This document shows positions 52,888 to 63,642 of a DNA stretch of 64,000 nucleotides, piece by piece. Each line of letters starts with the position of its first letter. Within the stretch, counting starts at the first letter, position 1. The stretch is from Phyto melanocephala (Eukaryota; Arthropoda; Insecta; Diptera; Rhinophoridae). The notes under the pieces were generated by a model that worked only from the letters and a program-made list of their open reading frames with translations, was not told where the DNA came from and did no database searches. The position numbers and the translations under genes are program-made. The stretch spans positions 59,832,841-59,896,840 of the forward strand of contig OW799233.1 in NCBI GenBank assembly GCA_941918925.1, read 5' to 3'.

Positions 52888-53703
52888 TTTTATACCCTTC
52901 ACACAGTGAAAAAGGGTATATATAGGTTTGTCATTCCGTGTGAAATTTCTACAATTTTCATTTCCGACCCCATAAAGTATATATTTTCAGAAAGCTTATG
53001 AATAGGGGAGTCGATTAAGCTCTGTCAGTCTGTCCGTCTGTCCGTCTGACCGTCTGTCCGTGTGTATGTTGAAATCAACTTTTTGAAGCCCCCCGACATA
53101 GGTTGGACCCGGGTAAAGTATTAAAATATCAGAAATATTCGGGAGTAGAACGGTATTGAAAATCAGAAACATCGGTACATAAACAACTGAGATATGAGCA
53201 AAAACCCACGACCACCTCGATTTTTTTTTCACAAAAACAACATTACAACAACAACATACATACATACAAACGTGTATACTGGTTAGAGAAAACGTGCCAT
53301 CGAATCCCAGCTGAGCCAAAAAATTTTTTTTTTTAATTTTTTAAAAATTTTTTTTTATTTTTTTTTTTTATTTTTTATTTAATATATTATTTATATTTTT
53401 ATTATTTTTTTTATTTATTTTTTTTTTTGTTTTATATTATATACATAATAATTTTTTTTTAAATTTTTTTTTTTAATTTTTTTAAAAATTTTTTTTTTTT
53501 AATTTTTTTTTTTTTTGTTTTTTTAACATACATACGTGAATTTATAATTTTACAATGGGACGTTTTTATATATTTATGTTTTTATATGTATGTACGTATT
53601 TCATATGGGATGAATGGTGACACAAACCACTGTTATTGCATGACTACACGTTGTGAAGGGTATATAAGATTCGGCACGGCCGAATATAGCGCTCTTACTT
53701 GTT
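52888..53703 (+). mobile_element. INE-1/DINE-1-like element, full length
   Basis: Begins ATACCCTTCACACAGTG with inverse AAAGGGTATA, then CCGACCCCATAAAGTATATA, GGGGAGTCGATTAAGCTCTG, a GTCY tract (53024-53062), TTGAAATCAACTTTTTGAAG, and ends TGAAGGGTATATAAGATTCG-GCACGGCCGAATATAGC-GCTCTTACTTGTTTT. A 200-bp A/T homopolymer region (53320-53525) interrupts the middle. Structure follows DINE-1/mini-me elements: proto-microsatellites and conserved ends. Confidence 0.78.
53024..53062 (+). repeat. GTCY microsatellite in the DINE-1-like element
   Basis: GTCAGTCTGTCCGTCTGTCC and onward, alternating GTCT/GTCC/GACC units. This is the hallmark tract of mini-me/DINE-1 repeats; shorter versions occur in the other copies. 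Confidence 0.85.
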
Positions 53704-53836
53704 TTAATCAAATTTTATTATATTTAATATGTAAAAACAACTTTTCCATCCCTGATATACGAATTGGCCATGACATAAAACATATCATGAAAAGTTGCTT
53801 TGTTGTATCAATTCGCCGTTGCATATACCTTATGGA

Positions 53837-54307
53837 CATGGTACAATCATCCGGTAGCCTCAGTTCTGCAACAACAAAATTCTACATATATTTTGTTGTT
53901 GGAAAACGACGACTTAAATGTCAAAAAGCAAATGTGTGTGCGTGTTTTTTTGGCGGTAGAATATATATGTACGTACACAATATATATACATACATAAACA
54001 AAATTTGACATTTTAGTTAAACCTTAAGGTAGAGAAAAAAAAATCAGCTGTTTTAGTAAGGCTACCTGATAATTGTACCATGGTAGCCTCAGTTCTGCAA
54101 CAACAAAATTCTATATGTATTTTGTTGTTGGAAAACGACGACTTAAATGTCAAAAAGCAAATGTGTGTGCGTGTTTTTTTGGCGGTAGAATATATACATA
54201 CACAATATATACACATACATTAACAAAATTTGACATTTTAGTTAAACCTTAAGGTAGAGAAAAAAAAATCAGCTGTTTTAGTTAGGCTACCTGATAATTG
54301 TACCATG
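53837..54307. mobile_element. Dimeric MITE of the CATGGTAC family
   Basis: Outer ends CATGGTACAATCATCCGGTA and CCTGATAATTGTACCATG, flanked by a perfect 8-bp duplication CTTATGGA (53829-53836, 54308-54315). Inside are two head-to-tail copies of the ~235-bp element; at the junction (about 54074-54090) GTACCATG runs straight into GTAGCCTCAG, so the inner left end has lost about 12 bp. Only the outer flanks are duplicated. Confidence 0.88.
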
Positions 54308-54531
54308 CTTATGGATATGCCTTGCTACAAATACATGTTGCCAAGATTCAACTTATTTTGTTCATGTACTTACATAAAAATGTAAATCCAAATGTTGCAA
54401 AAATTAAAAAATTATTGAGTATAATTCTTAAAATAAGTTGTAAACTCACTTTCCATATTGTTTTTTAAATCTTATTGTGGGCAAAAGTATATCATTTTAA
54501 AGAAAAGCAAATTATAAGAAAAGGTAACACT

Positions 54532-54631
54532 AGGGTTGCCATTCGTACTGTTTTAAACAGTACATGTACTGTTTTTTGTAATATGTACTGTTATATTCAC
54601 AATACCTAAAACAGTACGAAAAAGTACTGTT
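54532..54631 (+). mobile_element. hAT-type terminal fragment
   Basis: TAGGGTTGCCATTCGTACTG resembles the left end of the hAT MITE at 40962, followed by several AGTACTGTTTT/AAACAGTAC repeats, and is cut by the DINE-1-like element at 54632. Confidence 0.5.
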
Positions 54632-55243
54632 TTTATACCCGCCAACAAAAAAAAATGGTGGGGGTATATTCATTTTGTCATTCCGTTTGTAACACATCGA
54701 AATATCCATTTTAGACCCCATAAAGTATATATATTCTGAATCAGGGTTTGATTTGATGACGATCTAGCTATGTCCGTCCGTCTGTTGAAAGCACGATAGA
54801 GGTCGCACCAAAAAAGCTAGGAGGCTTAAATTTTGCCAGAATCTTTTTTATAGACAAGGTTTGTTTGGTATTGAAAATGGGCTAAATCGGAATATTAGGA
54901 AGAGAGTTATAGCTCGAAAAGCAAGAGTAGGTCGAAAAAACCGTGTCCTTCGAACATCGAATAAAATGGAATTGTGTCCAAACACATTAACGTAGACTCA
55001 TGAAACTTCGAATATATATTTCCTGAGTAAAAGCAATATTTATCCCCGAAAATTATCTAAATCTATGCATTAGGAAAGGAGTTATCGATCAAAATGTACG
55101 AAAATTTATACCGCACAGTGTATTTTTCGGTATATTTAAAAACAAAAACGTCATAAAAGCAACAAAATTGGATGTACGACTCTGAAATTTTGCACACTTT
55201 GCTTTTTGGTGAGAGGCTTTTCTGTAACGGAAAATCAATGTGC

Positions 55244-56270
55244 CACGCCCACTTTTACGACCACCTCCCATATAACGTTTTACCCAAAATTCATATAATT
55301 TCTCTATTAATATAGATTTTGGAATAATGAAGGGCTATATTGTAACATCTAAGTCGTACTCATTCGTAAAAACAACTTTGACACGCCTACTATAACGCCC
55401 ACTTTTCACGTTATCCACCGTTAATGAAATTTAAAAGCTCATAAAAACGCCAAAATTAGAGGTATGATGATAAAATTTGCTACGTATATCCCTCTGAGCA
55501 ATGTTATTACTGTGCCAAAAAATTAAGGGCCACGCCCACTTTTACGCCCACCTCACATATAACGTTTTACCCAAAATTCATATAATTTCTCTATTAATAA
55601 AGATTTTGGAATAATAAAGAGCTATATTGAAACACCTAAGTTGTACTCATTCGCCAAAATAACTTTGACACGCCTACTATAACGCCCACTTTTTACGTTA
55701 TCCACCGTTAATGAAATTTAAAAGCTCATAAAACCACCAAAATTAGAGGTATGATGATCAAATTTGCTACGTATATTCCCCTAGGCAATGTCATTACTGT
55801 GCCAGAAAATTAAAGTTCCACGCCCACTTTTACGCCCACCTCCCATATAACGCTTTACCTAAAATTCATATAATTTCTCTATTAATAAAGATTTTGGAAT
55901 AATAAAGGGCTATATTGAAACACCTAAGTTGTACTCATTCGCAAAAACAACTGGACACGCCTACTATAACGCCCACTTTTTACGTTATCTACAGTAAATG
56001 AAATTTAAAAGTTCATAAAACCACCAAAATTAGAGGTATGATGATCAAATTTGCTACGTATATCCTTCTAATCAATGTAATTGTTGTGCCAAAAAGTTTA
56101 GGTGACACGCCCACTTTAACGCCTACCTCCCATATAACGGTTTATCTTAAATTCATGTAATTCCTCTATTGACAAAGTTTTTGGGAAAATAAAGGACTAT
56201 ATTGAAATATCTAAGTTGTATTTATTAGCAGAAACTTTATTAACACACCTACTTTAACGCCCACTTTCAT
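55244..56270. repeat. ~287-bp tandem repeat, 3.5 units
   Basis: CACGCCCACTTTTACGCCCA starts at 55244, 55531, 55819 and (diverged) 56106, spacing 287, 288, 287. Each unit includes CATATAACGTTTTACCC, TTTCTCTATTAATAAAGATT, CGCCTACTATAACGCCCACT and AATTAGAGGTATGATGATCA. Confidence 0.9.
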
Positions 56271-57000
56271 TGAAAGACTACATTTACAAAAGCATTTTAG
56301 TAGCATATCGAAGTATCTGATGGTCCAAATTTTCAATGACAATGTTGATGCTCAATTGTTGGGCATGATGATGAGGCGATGTTGACTGCTCTTTTGCCAC
56401 ACTATCGCAAAAACCAGCAGTGGTTCCCATTCAACGAACTAAGAAGGCATTCACAGATTTTCTAACATTTTATACAGACCTGTTTTGCCGAAATTTAAAT
56501 ATTTTTTACAATTCTCCCGATTGTGGACGAATTTGAACGATTATGTTGATCAAAAGAATTACGAAGTGCATAAAATGCATTTTGTTTTGAACGCCTATTT
56601 TCATAAAAAAACCTGAATATTAAACCTGAAAATTAATTTACAAATAATTAATTAATAATAATTAATTAATTAATTAATTAATAATTAATAATAGTGAATT
56701 TTCCTGAAGATGCTACACGAAGGAGTACAAAAATTGGATATTTAAATATGAAAATTTAAAAAAAGAGATAAAATAAAATAAATAATTAAACCTGAATAAC
56801 TTTAACGCGTTGCTCATTTAGGTATCTTTTCACTGTTCAAATTAAGTTAGTCTGAGATTGAGAAATGTCAAATGAAATGCAAAAAAAAACTTGTTGCTTA
56901 TGTGTGGTTTACATTCAACAGGGGCCCTTCAAATTTAACCACCCTCTACAAAGAAAGTTATATTATATTATATTATAAAGAGATTTTTCCAAGCGATTAA
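56271..57000. other. 3' part of the long DINE-1-like element, non-coding
   Basis: Contains an (AATT)n/(TTAA)n run at 56640-56690. No gene recognised. Confidence 0.4.
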
Positions 57001-57340
57001 CAAAATAATAAATATTGTGCTTTAAATGTACACAAAATTGGTGGTGGGTATAAAAGATTCGGCACAGCCAAATATAGTGCTCTTACTTGTTTTATTGCAA
57101 TTAGTGAATATCTTACTTACAAAATAATTGAAATTAAAAAATATAAAATTAAGTCTTGCCTAGTACTAAATTAGTATGTGTTGTTATTTAGACTGTCATA
57201 TTATGGCGAAAAAATTAGAGAAAATACATTAAATAAGGAACAGTTGAGAACAAGCAAAAATCAAGAAACCCAGACAGAGTAAGACAATTAAAAAAATATT
57301 TTTTTTATTTTTTTTTTTTTTAATTGTCTAACTTTAGCCC

Positions 57341-60300
57341 AGTAATTTTTGAGGTAATTCAAGAAAATTACTTACAAGTTATAAAAAACTTGAGAAAAAT
57401 ATCTAACAATAGAAGCAAAACTTTTCGAAACTAGAATGGCAGTTACTTCTATAAATAGTATATTTACTGAAGGCCAAATACGAAAATTAAAGTCGCCTGG
57501 TAAAATTAAATGGAGGTGGAGCGATATTTCAAATGCTATTTGTCTGCATGCTGCTGTCCCGAGAGCCTTTATAAAAAAGGCTTTCCGCTACCTCATGTTT
57601 CTACTCTACAGCGATGGTGTCAAAAAAATAGTTTACACGAGGGCTTATTGCCAGTATCAATTGATATTATGCGGCAAGCAACTTATATGTCAATTGAAGA
57701 AACGCTCTGTGTTTTGTCATTCGATGAAATGAAGGTAGCGGAAACTTATGAATATGACTCAGTAGGCGACATGGTAAGAAAATCTGCGAATTACGTTCAG
57801 GTAGCAATGGCTCGTGGCTTGATCAAATCGTGGAAACAACCAGTTTTCTACGATTTTGACTGCAAAATGGAAAAAAAAACGTTATACAAAATTATATCAG
57901 AGCTGAATAAAGCAGGCTTCTCAGTGGTGTGTGATATGGGTCCAACAAACCGTAAGTTGTGGAAGAACTTGGGTGTAACAATAGGTAAATATTATTCATC
58001 ATATTCCACACCTAACTTACACCACTCACTATATGCAACACATGGCTCATTATTAATTTTTTATTTATTGACAAATCTAATGAGATTGGAAAATAAAAGT
58101 TTTAAATACCGGTAAATAAGTATAAATATTTTATAAGATTTGTGTTTAAGTAATAAACTGCACATTGCTTAATGCTAAGTTTGTTTTAGTAATAAATTAT
58201 ATTTAAAAAACTAATTTTTTTAGATAAACCATGGTTTCAACACCCGATTAATATAAACGAAAAAGTTTTTGCCTTCGCTGATGCCCCGCATTTACTTAAA
58301 TTAATAAGAAATCATTTCCTAGACACCGGCTTAATATGCAATGGAAGCTTTTTAACCTCCCGAACTATCACTGACTTATTGAAGTATACAAACAAAAGTG
58401 ATACTTCAATAACGTTTAAACTAAGCGAAGAACATATTTCGGTCAAAGGTGCAGGTATGTATATACATATATAAAGGGTGTTTTTTTAAGCCCGATAGAA
58501 CTTGAAATTGTAAAAAATAACACAAAAAATTAAATTGTAATCAAAAATTTTTTTTTATTCGAATGATCAATACGTGACATTAACATTTGAAAATGATTTC
58601 GGGCATATGGGCACCGCGGCTGTTCTTGACGAAGCGCATTCTGGACGTTTATGTTTTATCGCAAAATTGTGTTCAGCGATGAGGCGCATTTTTGGCTTAA
58701 CGGGTTTGTTAATAAGCAAAATTGCCGCATATGGAGCGAGACCAATCCACAAGAGACCCTACAGACTCCATTACATCCAGAAAAATGCACCGTTTGGTGC
58801 GGATTTCACGCTGGTGGCATCATCGGACCTTATTTCTTCAAAAATGAGGCCGGAGCTCGCGTTACGGTCAATGGAGATCGTTACCGCACCATGATCAATG
58901 ATTTTTTGTTTGAAAATATGGATGACATTGATCCGGAGGAGATGTGGTTTCAACAGGATGGCGCTACGTGCCACACGGCGAACGCAACCATCGACTTATT
59001 GAAATCAAAATTTGGCGATAAGTTGATTTCGAGAAATGGACCTGTCAATTGGCCTCCAAGGTCGTGCGATTTGACACCTCTCGATTTGACGCCTTGGAGG
59101 CCAGCATTGTTCATGTTATTCGTGACATACGGCCAGCAGTGCTCGAAAAAGTGGCCCAAAATTGGACGTCCAGAATGCGCTTCGTCAAGAACAGCCGCGG
59201 TGCCCATATGCCCGAAATCATTTTCAAATGTTAATGTCACGTATTGATCTTTCGAATAAAAAAAAAATTTTGATTACAATTTAATTTTTTGTGTTATTTT
59301 TTACAATTTCAAGTTCTATCGGGCTTAAAAAAACACAGCCTTTATAAATGTATAAATATAAATTTATAAACTTTTATAAAAACTTAAAATTTTTGGAAGA
59401 CAAAAGTTAAAATTGGCAGCGCAGCTGTTATCAAACTCCACCGTAAGAGCCAATAAATGGTATTATAGCTTGGGAGAAGATATCTACAAGGCCGTAGAAA
59501 CGGCAGACTTTTACCAATTAGTTAATGATTGGTTTATTATTCACAATTCCTCAATCAAAACTTTTGGAATACATGGCAAAGTAAACAATTTTGTCTTAAA
59601 AATAATAACCATATTTTAAAAACCAATTCTCTCCTCAGGAACCGTTTGGAAGAGCTTCTGAGAACCAGCTGGATAAGTTAAATCGAATGGACAAAATTAT
59701 GTCAGTAACAATTGTGCCCGGAAAAAAAACGTTGGAACATTTTCAGAAAGGTATTTTAATTACCAAAAGGCTCTGAAAATGCTCCATGAATACCTGCAAA
59801 AACAATTTAATATAGAATACGTTTTAACAAATCGGCTAAACCAGGATGTGTTAGAGCACTTTTTTGGCGCAATCAGAAGTAAGGGTGGTTTAAATGATCA
59901 TCCTTCACCACAAGATTTTAAGTATAGGCTACGTAAATATATTTTGGGTGAGTTCTTAATAAAGAATCAAAGTTTTTTTTAATGATATTTAAATTTAATT
60001 GTAGCACAAAATACCGAGTACCTAAGTGGCATGGGAAATGTAGAAAACGATACTACAGATTGGCTGAACTCCACTAACTTCAGCCTAAGTGACAGTCAGC
60101 AGATACCTGAAACTGAAATTCCTTTATCTGAAAATGACAGCCAGGAAACACTGACAGACCTAAATGAATCGATTTTAGATGACATTGGTGCTTTTCAGGA
60201 GGATGCTTTGGAGTATATATTTGGATATATGATAAGAAAGCTGAATCTTGAAGAATACGAATGTCATGAAAATTCATATACATAGGTCGATCAGGTATCA

Positions 60301-60582
60301 CAAGGTTCGCTTAAAAACCAAGTAGAAATTTTCTTGAAAAAATAAAAGTTTTAGAAACAGTATTCTACCGTGTAAACGGATTAGAAATATTCCACTGTCG
60401 AAACATTCATGAACACCTGGTTAAGGAAAGTGTAGCTACTGATTTGCCGGAAAGGGTAAAGACTTTTTTCTTTAAATGTCGTATTTATTTTCGAGTACGG
60501 CATTTAAATAAACGTCTCAGAATTCAAAACACCAAGCAACGACTTTTTGGATTCAAAAAAATGCTTAAAATAAATTTGTAAT
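57341..60582 (+). pseudogene. Second P-superfamily transposase, exon-intron layout kept
   Basis: Exons on the plus strand: 57341-57984 (after a pyrimidine-rich acceptor; FEVIQENYLQVIKNLRKIS coil, SIFTEGQIRKLKS, FPLPHVSTLQRW, VLSFDEMKVAETYEYD, VVCDMGPTNRKLWKN), donor GTAAAT; 58224-58454 (WFQHPINI, FAFADAPHLLKLIRNHF, ..VKGAG), donor GTATGT; ~59402-59580 (KLAAQLLSNSTVRANK); 59639-59947 (ENQLDKLNRMDKIMS, LTNRLNQDVLEHFFGAIRSK with the NQDxLE block); 60005-60582 (C-terminal region, ending KKMLKINL). Lesions: stop and shift near 57430, a one-base difference near 57545, a shift at 59773, stop TAG at 60283, shift soon after. No THAP domain found upstream. A mariner sits in an intron. Distinct in sequence from the P-type gene at 45212. 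Confidence 0.85.
58474..59342 (+). mobile_element. Mariner-type element with long inverted repeats (copy 2), in a P-element intron
   Basis: Same ends as 38395-39317 (AAGGGTGTTTTTTTAAGCCC; right end ..AAACACAGCCTT with a 2-bp insertion), flanked by TA (58472-58473, 59343-59344). The plus-strand transposase frame 58651-59247 is open and has FSDEAHFWLNG, QQDGATCHTANATIDLL and PPRSCDLTPLD, but then jumps into DLTPWRPALF through an internal deletion. The helix-turn-helix N-terminus is replaced by the inverted 3' end, as in copy 1. Confidence 0.92.
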
Positions 60583-60773
60583 TATATTTGGTAAGTTAAT
60601 TGTATAACGATTTATAAAAGTATTTTTTTAACAACTTGTGTTCTCTTTTTAATTATTAATAGGGTACCTATTCCGCCGGTATCGGTGCAAAAGCGAATGT
60701 GCAAGCAAAAACAATATTCCAAAGTATAAAATCTACAAGTGTTTATAGACTAAAACTCTAAAACATATTTTGT

Positions 60774-61034
60774 TTGTTATATCTGTTTTTTTATGTTATC
60801 CATATCACATTACTTAATATAATTCACACGCCATTTTATGAAAAAGATATCTGTATATCTTATCTTTGTTTTACAATGCACGAAATAATTTTGAATTTGC
60901 TAGAATGCTATAAATATGCAAATAGTTTACCGAATAAAAGAAGACGAAAGGAGTGGGTAAAACCATGGAGGTTAAAGCAAGAGTTACGCGGCTCATTTTT
61001 ATTTCTAATGAATGAGCTTTCATTGGATATTTAA
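60774..61034 (+). pseudogene. Harbinger transposase N-terminal fragment
   Basis: The end of this frame reads MHEIILNLLECYKYANSLP then KRRRKEWVKPWRLKQELRGS and FLFLMNELSLD, which parallels KRKKRKWIKEWRKCRVERGT..FLMKDLMDD of the Harbinger gene at 25916-26403. Only the first ~50 residues of the helical domain remain. The first 34 codons are unlikely to be coding. Confidence 0.65.
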
Positions 61035-61579
61035 TTTTTCCATAAAATATCAGTCTAGCAACACCGGTCATACATAACATGACAAGAATACAAGAAAACG
61101 AAAGATGTAAAAGAAAAATGTCAAATTTGTCCCCTCAAATCCACAAAACGTGCGACAATTGCTACCCCGTACTCAACGCCGCACCCCTCACCAACAAACT
61201 CGTGTCGCAGGGAACATGTTCCTTCATGTAAACACGCTCTAAGCGATTGAACATACAGAATACAAATTTAGAATAAGGTGCTGACAAGGCGAATCCATAA
61301 GGTGACTGCATAACTACAACAAACACAATAAAAAAACAACAGGCATTTTGTTAGTGTTTTTTTGTACATAGTTGTCAATATCAAGGCGAATTGAAATTCG
61401 ACTTTGTCAATTTTTGACAACAAAAAATAATTTGTGTTGTAAATTAAAAGCCTTTTTTATTTTAAAATAAAATTTAATTTTTGTAATTTGTAAATTTTAC
61501 GTGAAGAAATAAATGACTTGTATAAAGGTTAATGCTGTTATAAATGTTTGCTAAAGATTTTAATTTAAAACTTGTTTTG
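61035..61579. other. No feature recognised
   Basis: Slightly less AT-rich at 61120-61230 but without a convincing frame. Confidence 0.4.
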
Positions 61580-61591
61580 ATTAGATTAAAA

Positions 61592-62072
61592 TCCTTATCG
61601 GTTGCCAGAAAGGGAAAGATTTTAAGTCTGAATGACGTGCTCTTTAGAAAAACGCAATTATGACCATTCGTCCAGCATATAGGCCTAAAATTGTAAAAAA
61701 GAGCGGAAACCTAACGGTTATTATGACAACAGAGTAAGACGTCGCTTTAAGGGTCAATATTTAATGCCCAACATTGGTTACGGTTCCAACAAACTTACAC
61801 GTCACATGCTCCCAACAGGCTTCAAGAAATTCCTCGTACACAATGTTATGCAACTCGAAGTATTGATGATGGAGAATCGCGTATACTGCGGTGAAATCGC
61901 TCATAGTGTATCCTCTAAGAAACGCAAGAAAATTGTTGAACGCGCTAAACAACTGTCGATCCGTTTAACAAATCCCAACGGTCGCGTTCGTTCACAAGAA
62001 AATGAATAAAATTTTTTTGCAAGATTATAAATTTTTACAGTGTTAATTTAAAAAAGAGCAAAATATAAGAAA
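61592..62072 (+). pseudogene. RpL32: RpL32 processed pseudogene (retrocopy)
   Basis: From ATG 61660 it reads [14 protein letters not shown], the start of ribosomal protein L32. It then loses about 55 bp (most of the RTKKFIRHQSDRY region), which shifts the frame, and resumes as [66 protein letters not shown] ending ENE and TAA at 62007-62009. L32 is 134 residues. No intron is present. A 12-bp direct repeat ATTAGATTAAAA flanks it (61580-61591 and 62073-62084), with A-rich sequence before the second copy, as left by LINE-type retrotransposition. The functional gene is elsewhere. Confidence 0.9.
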
Positions 62073-62084
62073 ATTAGATTAAAA

Positions 62085-63009
62085 AAAAATTTCGAACATT
62101 GTGCACTGTTCTGGCATAGTACCATTAGCTTACAAAGGTTACTTACTTTACCTTAATTAATTTTATTATATATTGGTTTGATTTCTTGTTTCTATTTTAA
62201 AGATCCTCAGCTATCTGATTGGCTGTTCGAATGTTCATGTACAGTTTGGTGTATAATAGAGGTCTGCACAAATGATTTGGTAGCCAAATGAATGCTGTGT
62301 GTGTATTTGATGTGCTTATCAAATGTGTAAAAAAATGAGGGCGAGTCATTCACGCTCAATCATTTTAAATGAGAGATCAACACAACACCGTTCATTAAGA
62401 AGCTAGCCACACACACTTGCACTAATTGTGTGTGTTTCTCTATTATTGTTTATTGTTTGATGAACTCAAATTCATACATATTACAATAAAAAACCTGAGC
62501 GAAGTTAAAAATCACACTAATCATTCGTGTTTCTTGACTTTATTATTTTGTTAATTGAAGAGGAAAGTTAAAATTTTAGCAAAAAAAGTAATAAAATGAA
62601 ATGGTTGTAAAAATGTATTTTTTATATGCAAAAACAATAACAATAATAATATTAGATATAAAAAAAATATGACAAAATATGACAAAATTAGTATACAAAG
62701 GCAATAATTCTTAAGCACTTATTACACTATATTTTTATTCATTGATAATATAGAATTGATAGAAAGAAACAGTAAATGTTAAAAAAATAAGTAAAATCGT
62801 TCAACTTAAAATTGACATTTCAAGCTTAAAATATTAAAATTGTTGCTGAATCAGCGGTTTATGGGCAAATTCAGCGACTTACCGCTTTTTTTGTTTGTTT
62901 TATTTTTATGTTTCTCATAAACAAAACGTTGACAACATTTAATAAAATAAACAAAACAATAACAAAAAAAAAAATTAAAAATTTTGCTTACATTTTTTAT
63001 AGTTTACTC
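62085..63009. other. Non-coding AT-rich sequence
   Basis: No gene or element identified. TG/CA-rich stretches occur at 62290-62450. A frame at 62908-63135 crosses a MITE border and is chance. Confidence 0.4.
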
Positions 63010-63634
63010 TATGGTACAATTATAGCAGGTAGTCTCGGAAAACCAGCTGATTATTTTTTTATTTGCTTATTTTGTGATACGAAATGTCAAATGTTGTTTA
63101 TGTTTTATTCAACACGTGTTAAATTTCTAGCTTAAAAGTAAACAAGTTTTTTTAATCAAAGTAAAAAGTGATAAATTTCAAAAGAAAACCAAAGTGATTT
63201 ATAATAAATAACAATTTTGGATAGACTTAAATATATAATTAGAAAAAAAGACTAATTTAAAGAAAAAAAATGAGAAAGTGTAGTGTATGCAAAAAAACAA
63301 AAAAATTGAAATGGAACTTTTTTCTCTGTTCCACAAGGTGTTTTTTTTTTGTTTGATGTTCATATAAATATTAAATACAAAACAAATTTTGTTACAGAAT
63401 TAACACACATCACAAATTTTTCTTACAAACTTTAAAAGTAAGTTTATTAAATGATAAACAAAATGAATCTATTTTCGTTTAATGGCGTTTTTTCTTGTTT
63501 GTTTTTCATTTGTCTTTTATCAACCCCTTTGCTGTTTGACAGTTCTTATCACATTACAACAATAAAAAGGCCTGTTGTTTGTTTTATTGTTCAATTGTTG
63601 TAATCTCGCGGTTACCTGCTATAAATGTACCTTG
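63010..63634. mobile_element. 625-bp MITE, relative of the CATGGTAC family
   Basis: Ends TATGGTACAATTATAGCAGG and the inverse CCTGCTATAAATGTACCTTG; perfect 8-bp duplication GTTTACTC at 63002-63009 and 63635-63642. Near the left end GTCTCGGAAAACCAGCTGATT matches the inverse of the right end of 21978-22220, so the families are related, but the middle is different and longer. Confidence 0.85.
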
Positions 63635-63642
63635 GTTTACTC

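Larger units (their letters stand above)
54632..57092 (+). mobile_element. Long INE-1/DINE-1-like element with internal tandem repeats
   Basis: Begins TTTATACCCGCCAACAAAAA with inverse GGGGGTATATTC, then CATTCCGTTTGTAACACATC, ACCCCATAAAGTATATATAT, CTATGTCCGTCCGTCTGTTG, and ends GGTGGGTATAAAAGATTCGG-CACAGCCAAATATAGTGC-TCTTACTTGTTTT. At 2.46 kb it is the largest of the family here, mostly because of ~287-bp tandem repeats. The pieces at 2862-3276 and 40745-41890 belong to it. Confidence 0.75.

Noticed and set aside
62250..62560. TG/CA-rich segment considered as a promoter or enhancer of a neighbouring gene
   Set aside because: No gene was found nearby and no specific motif supports it.
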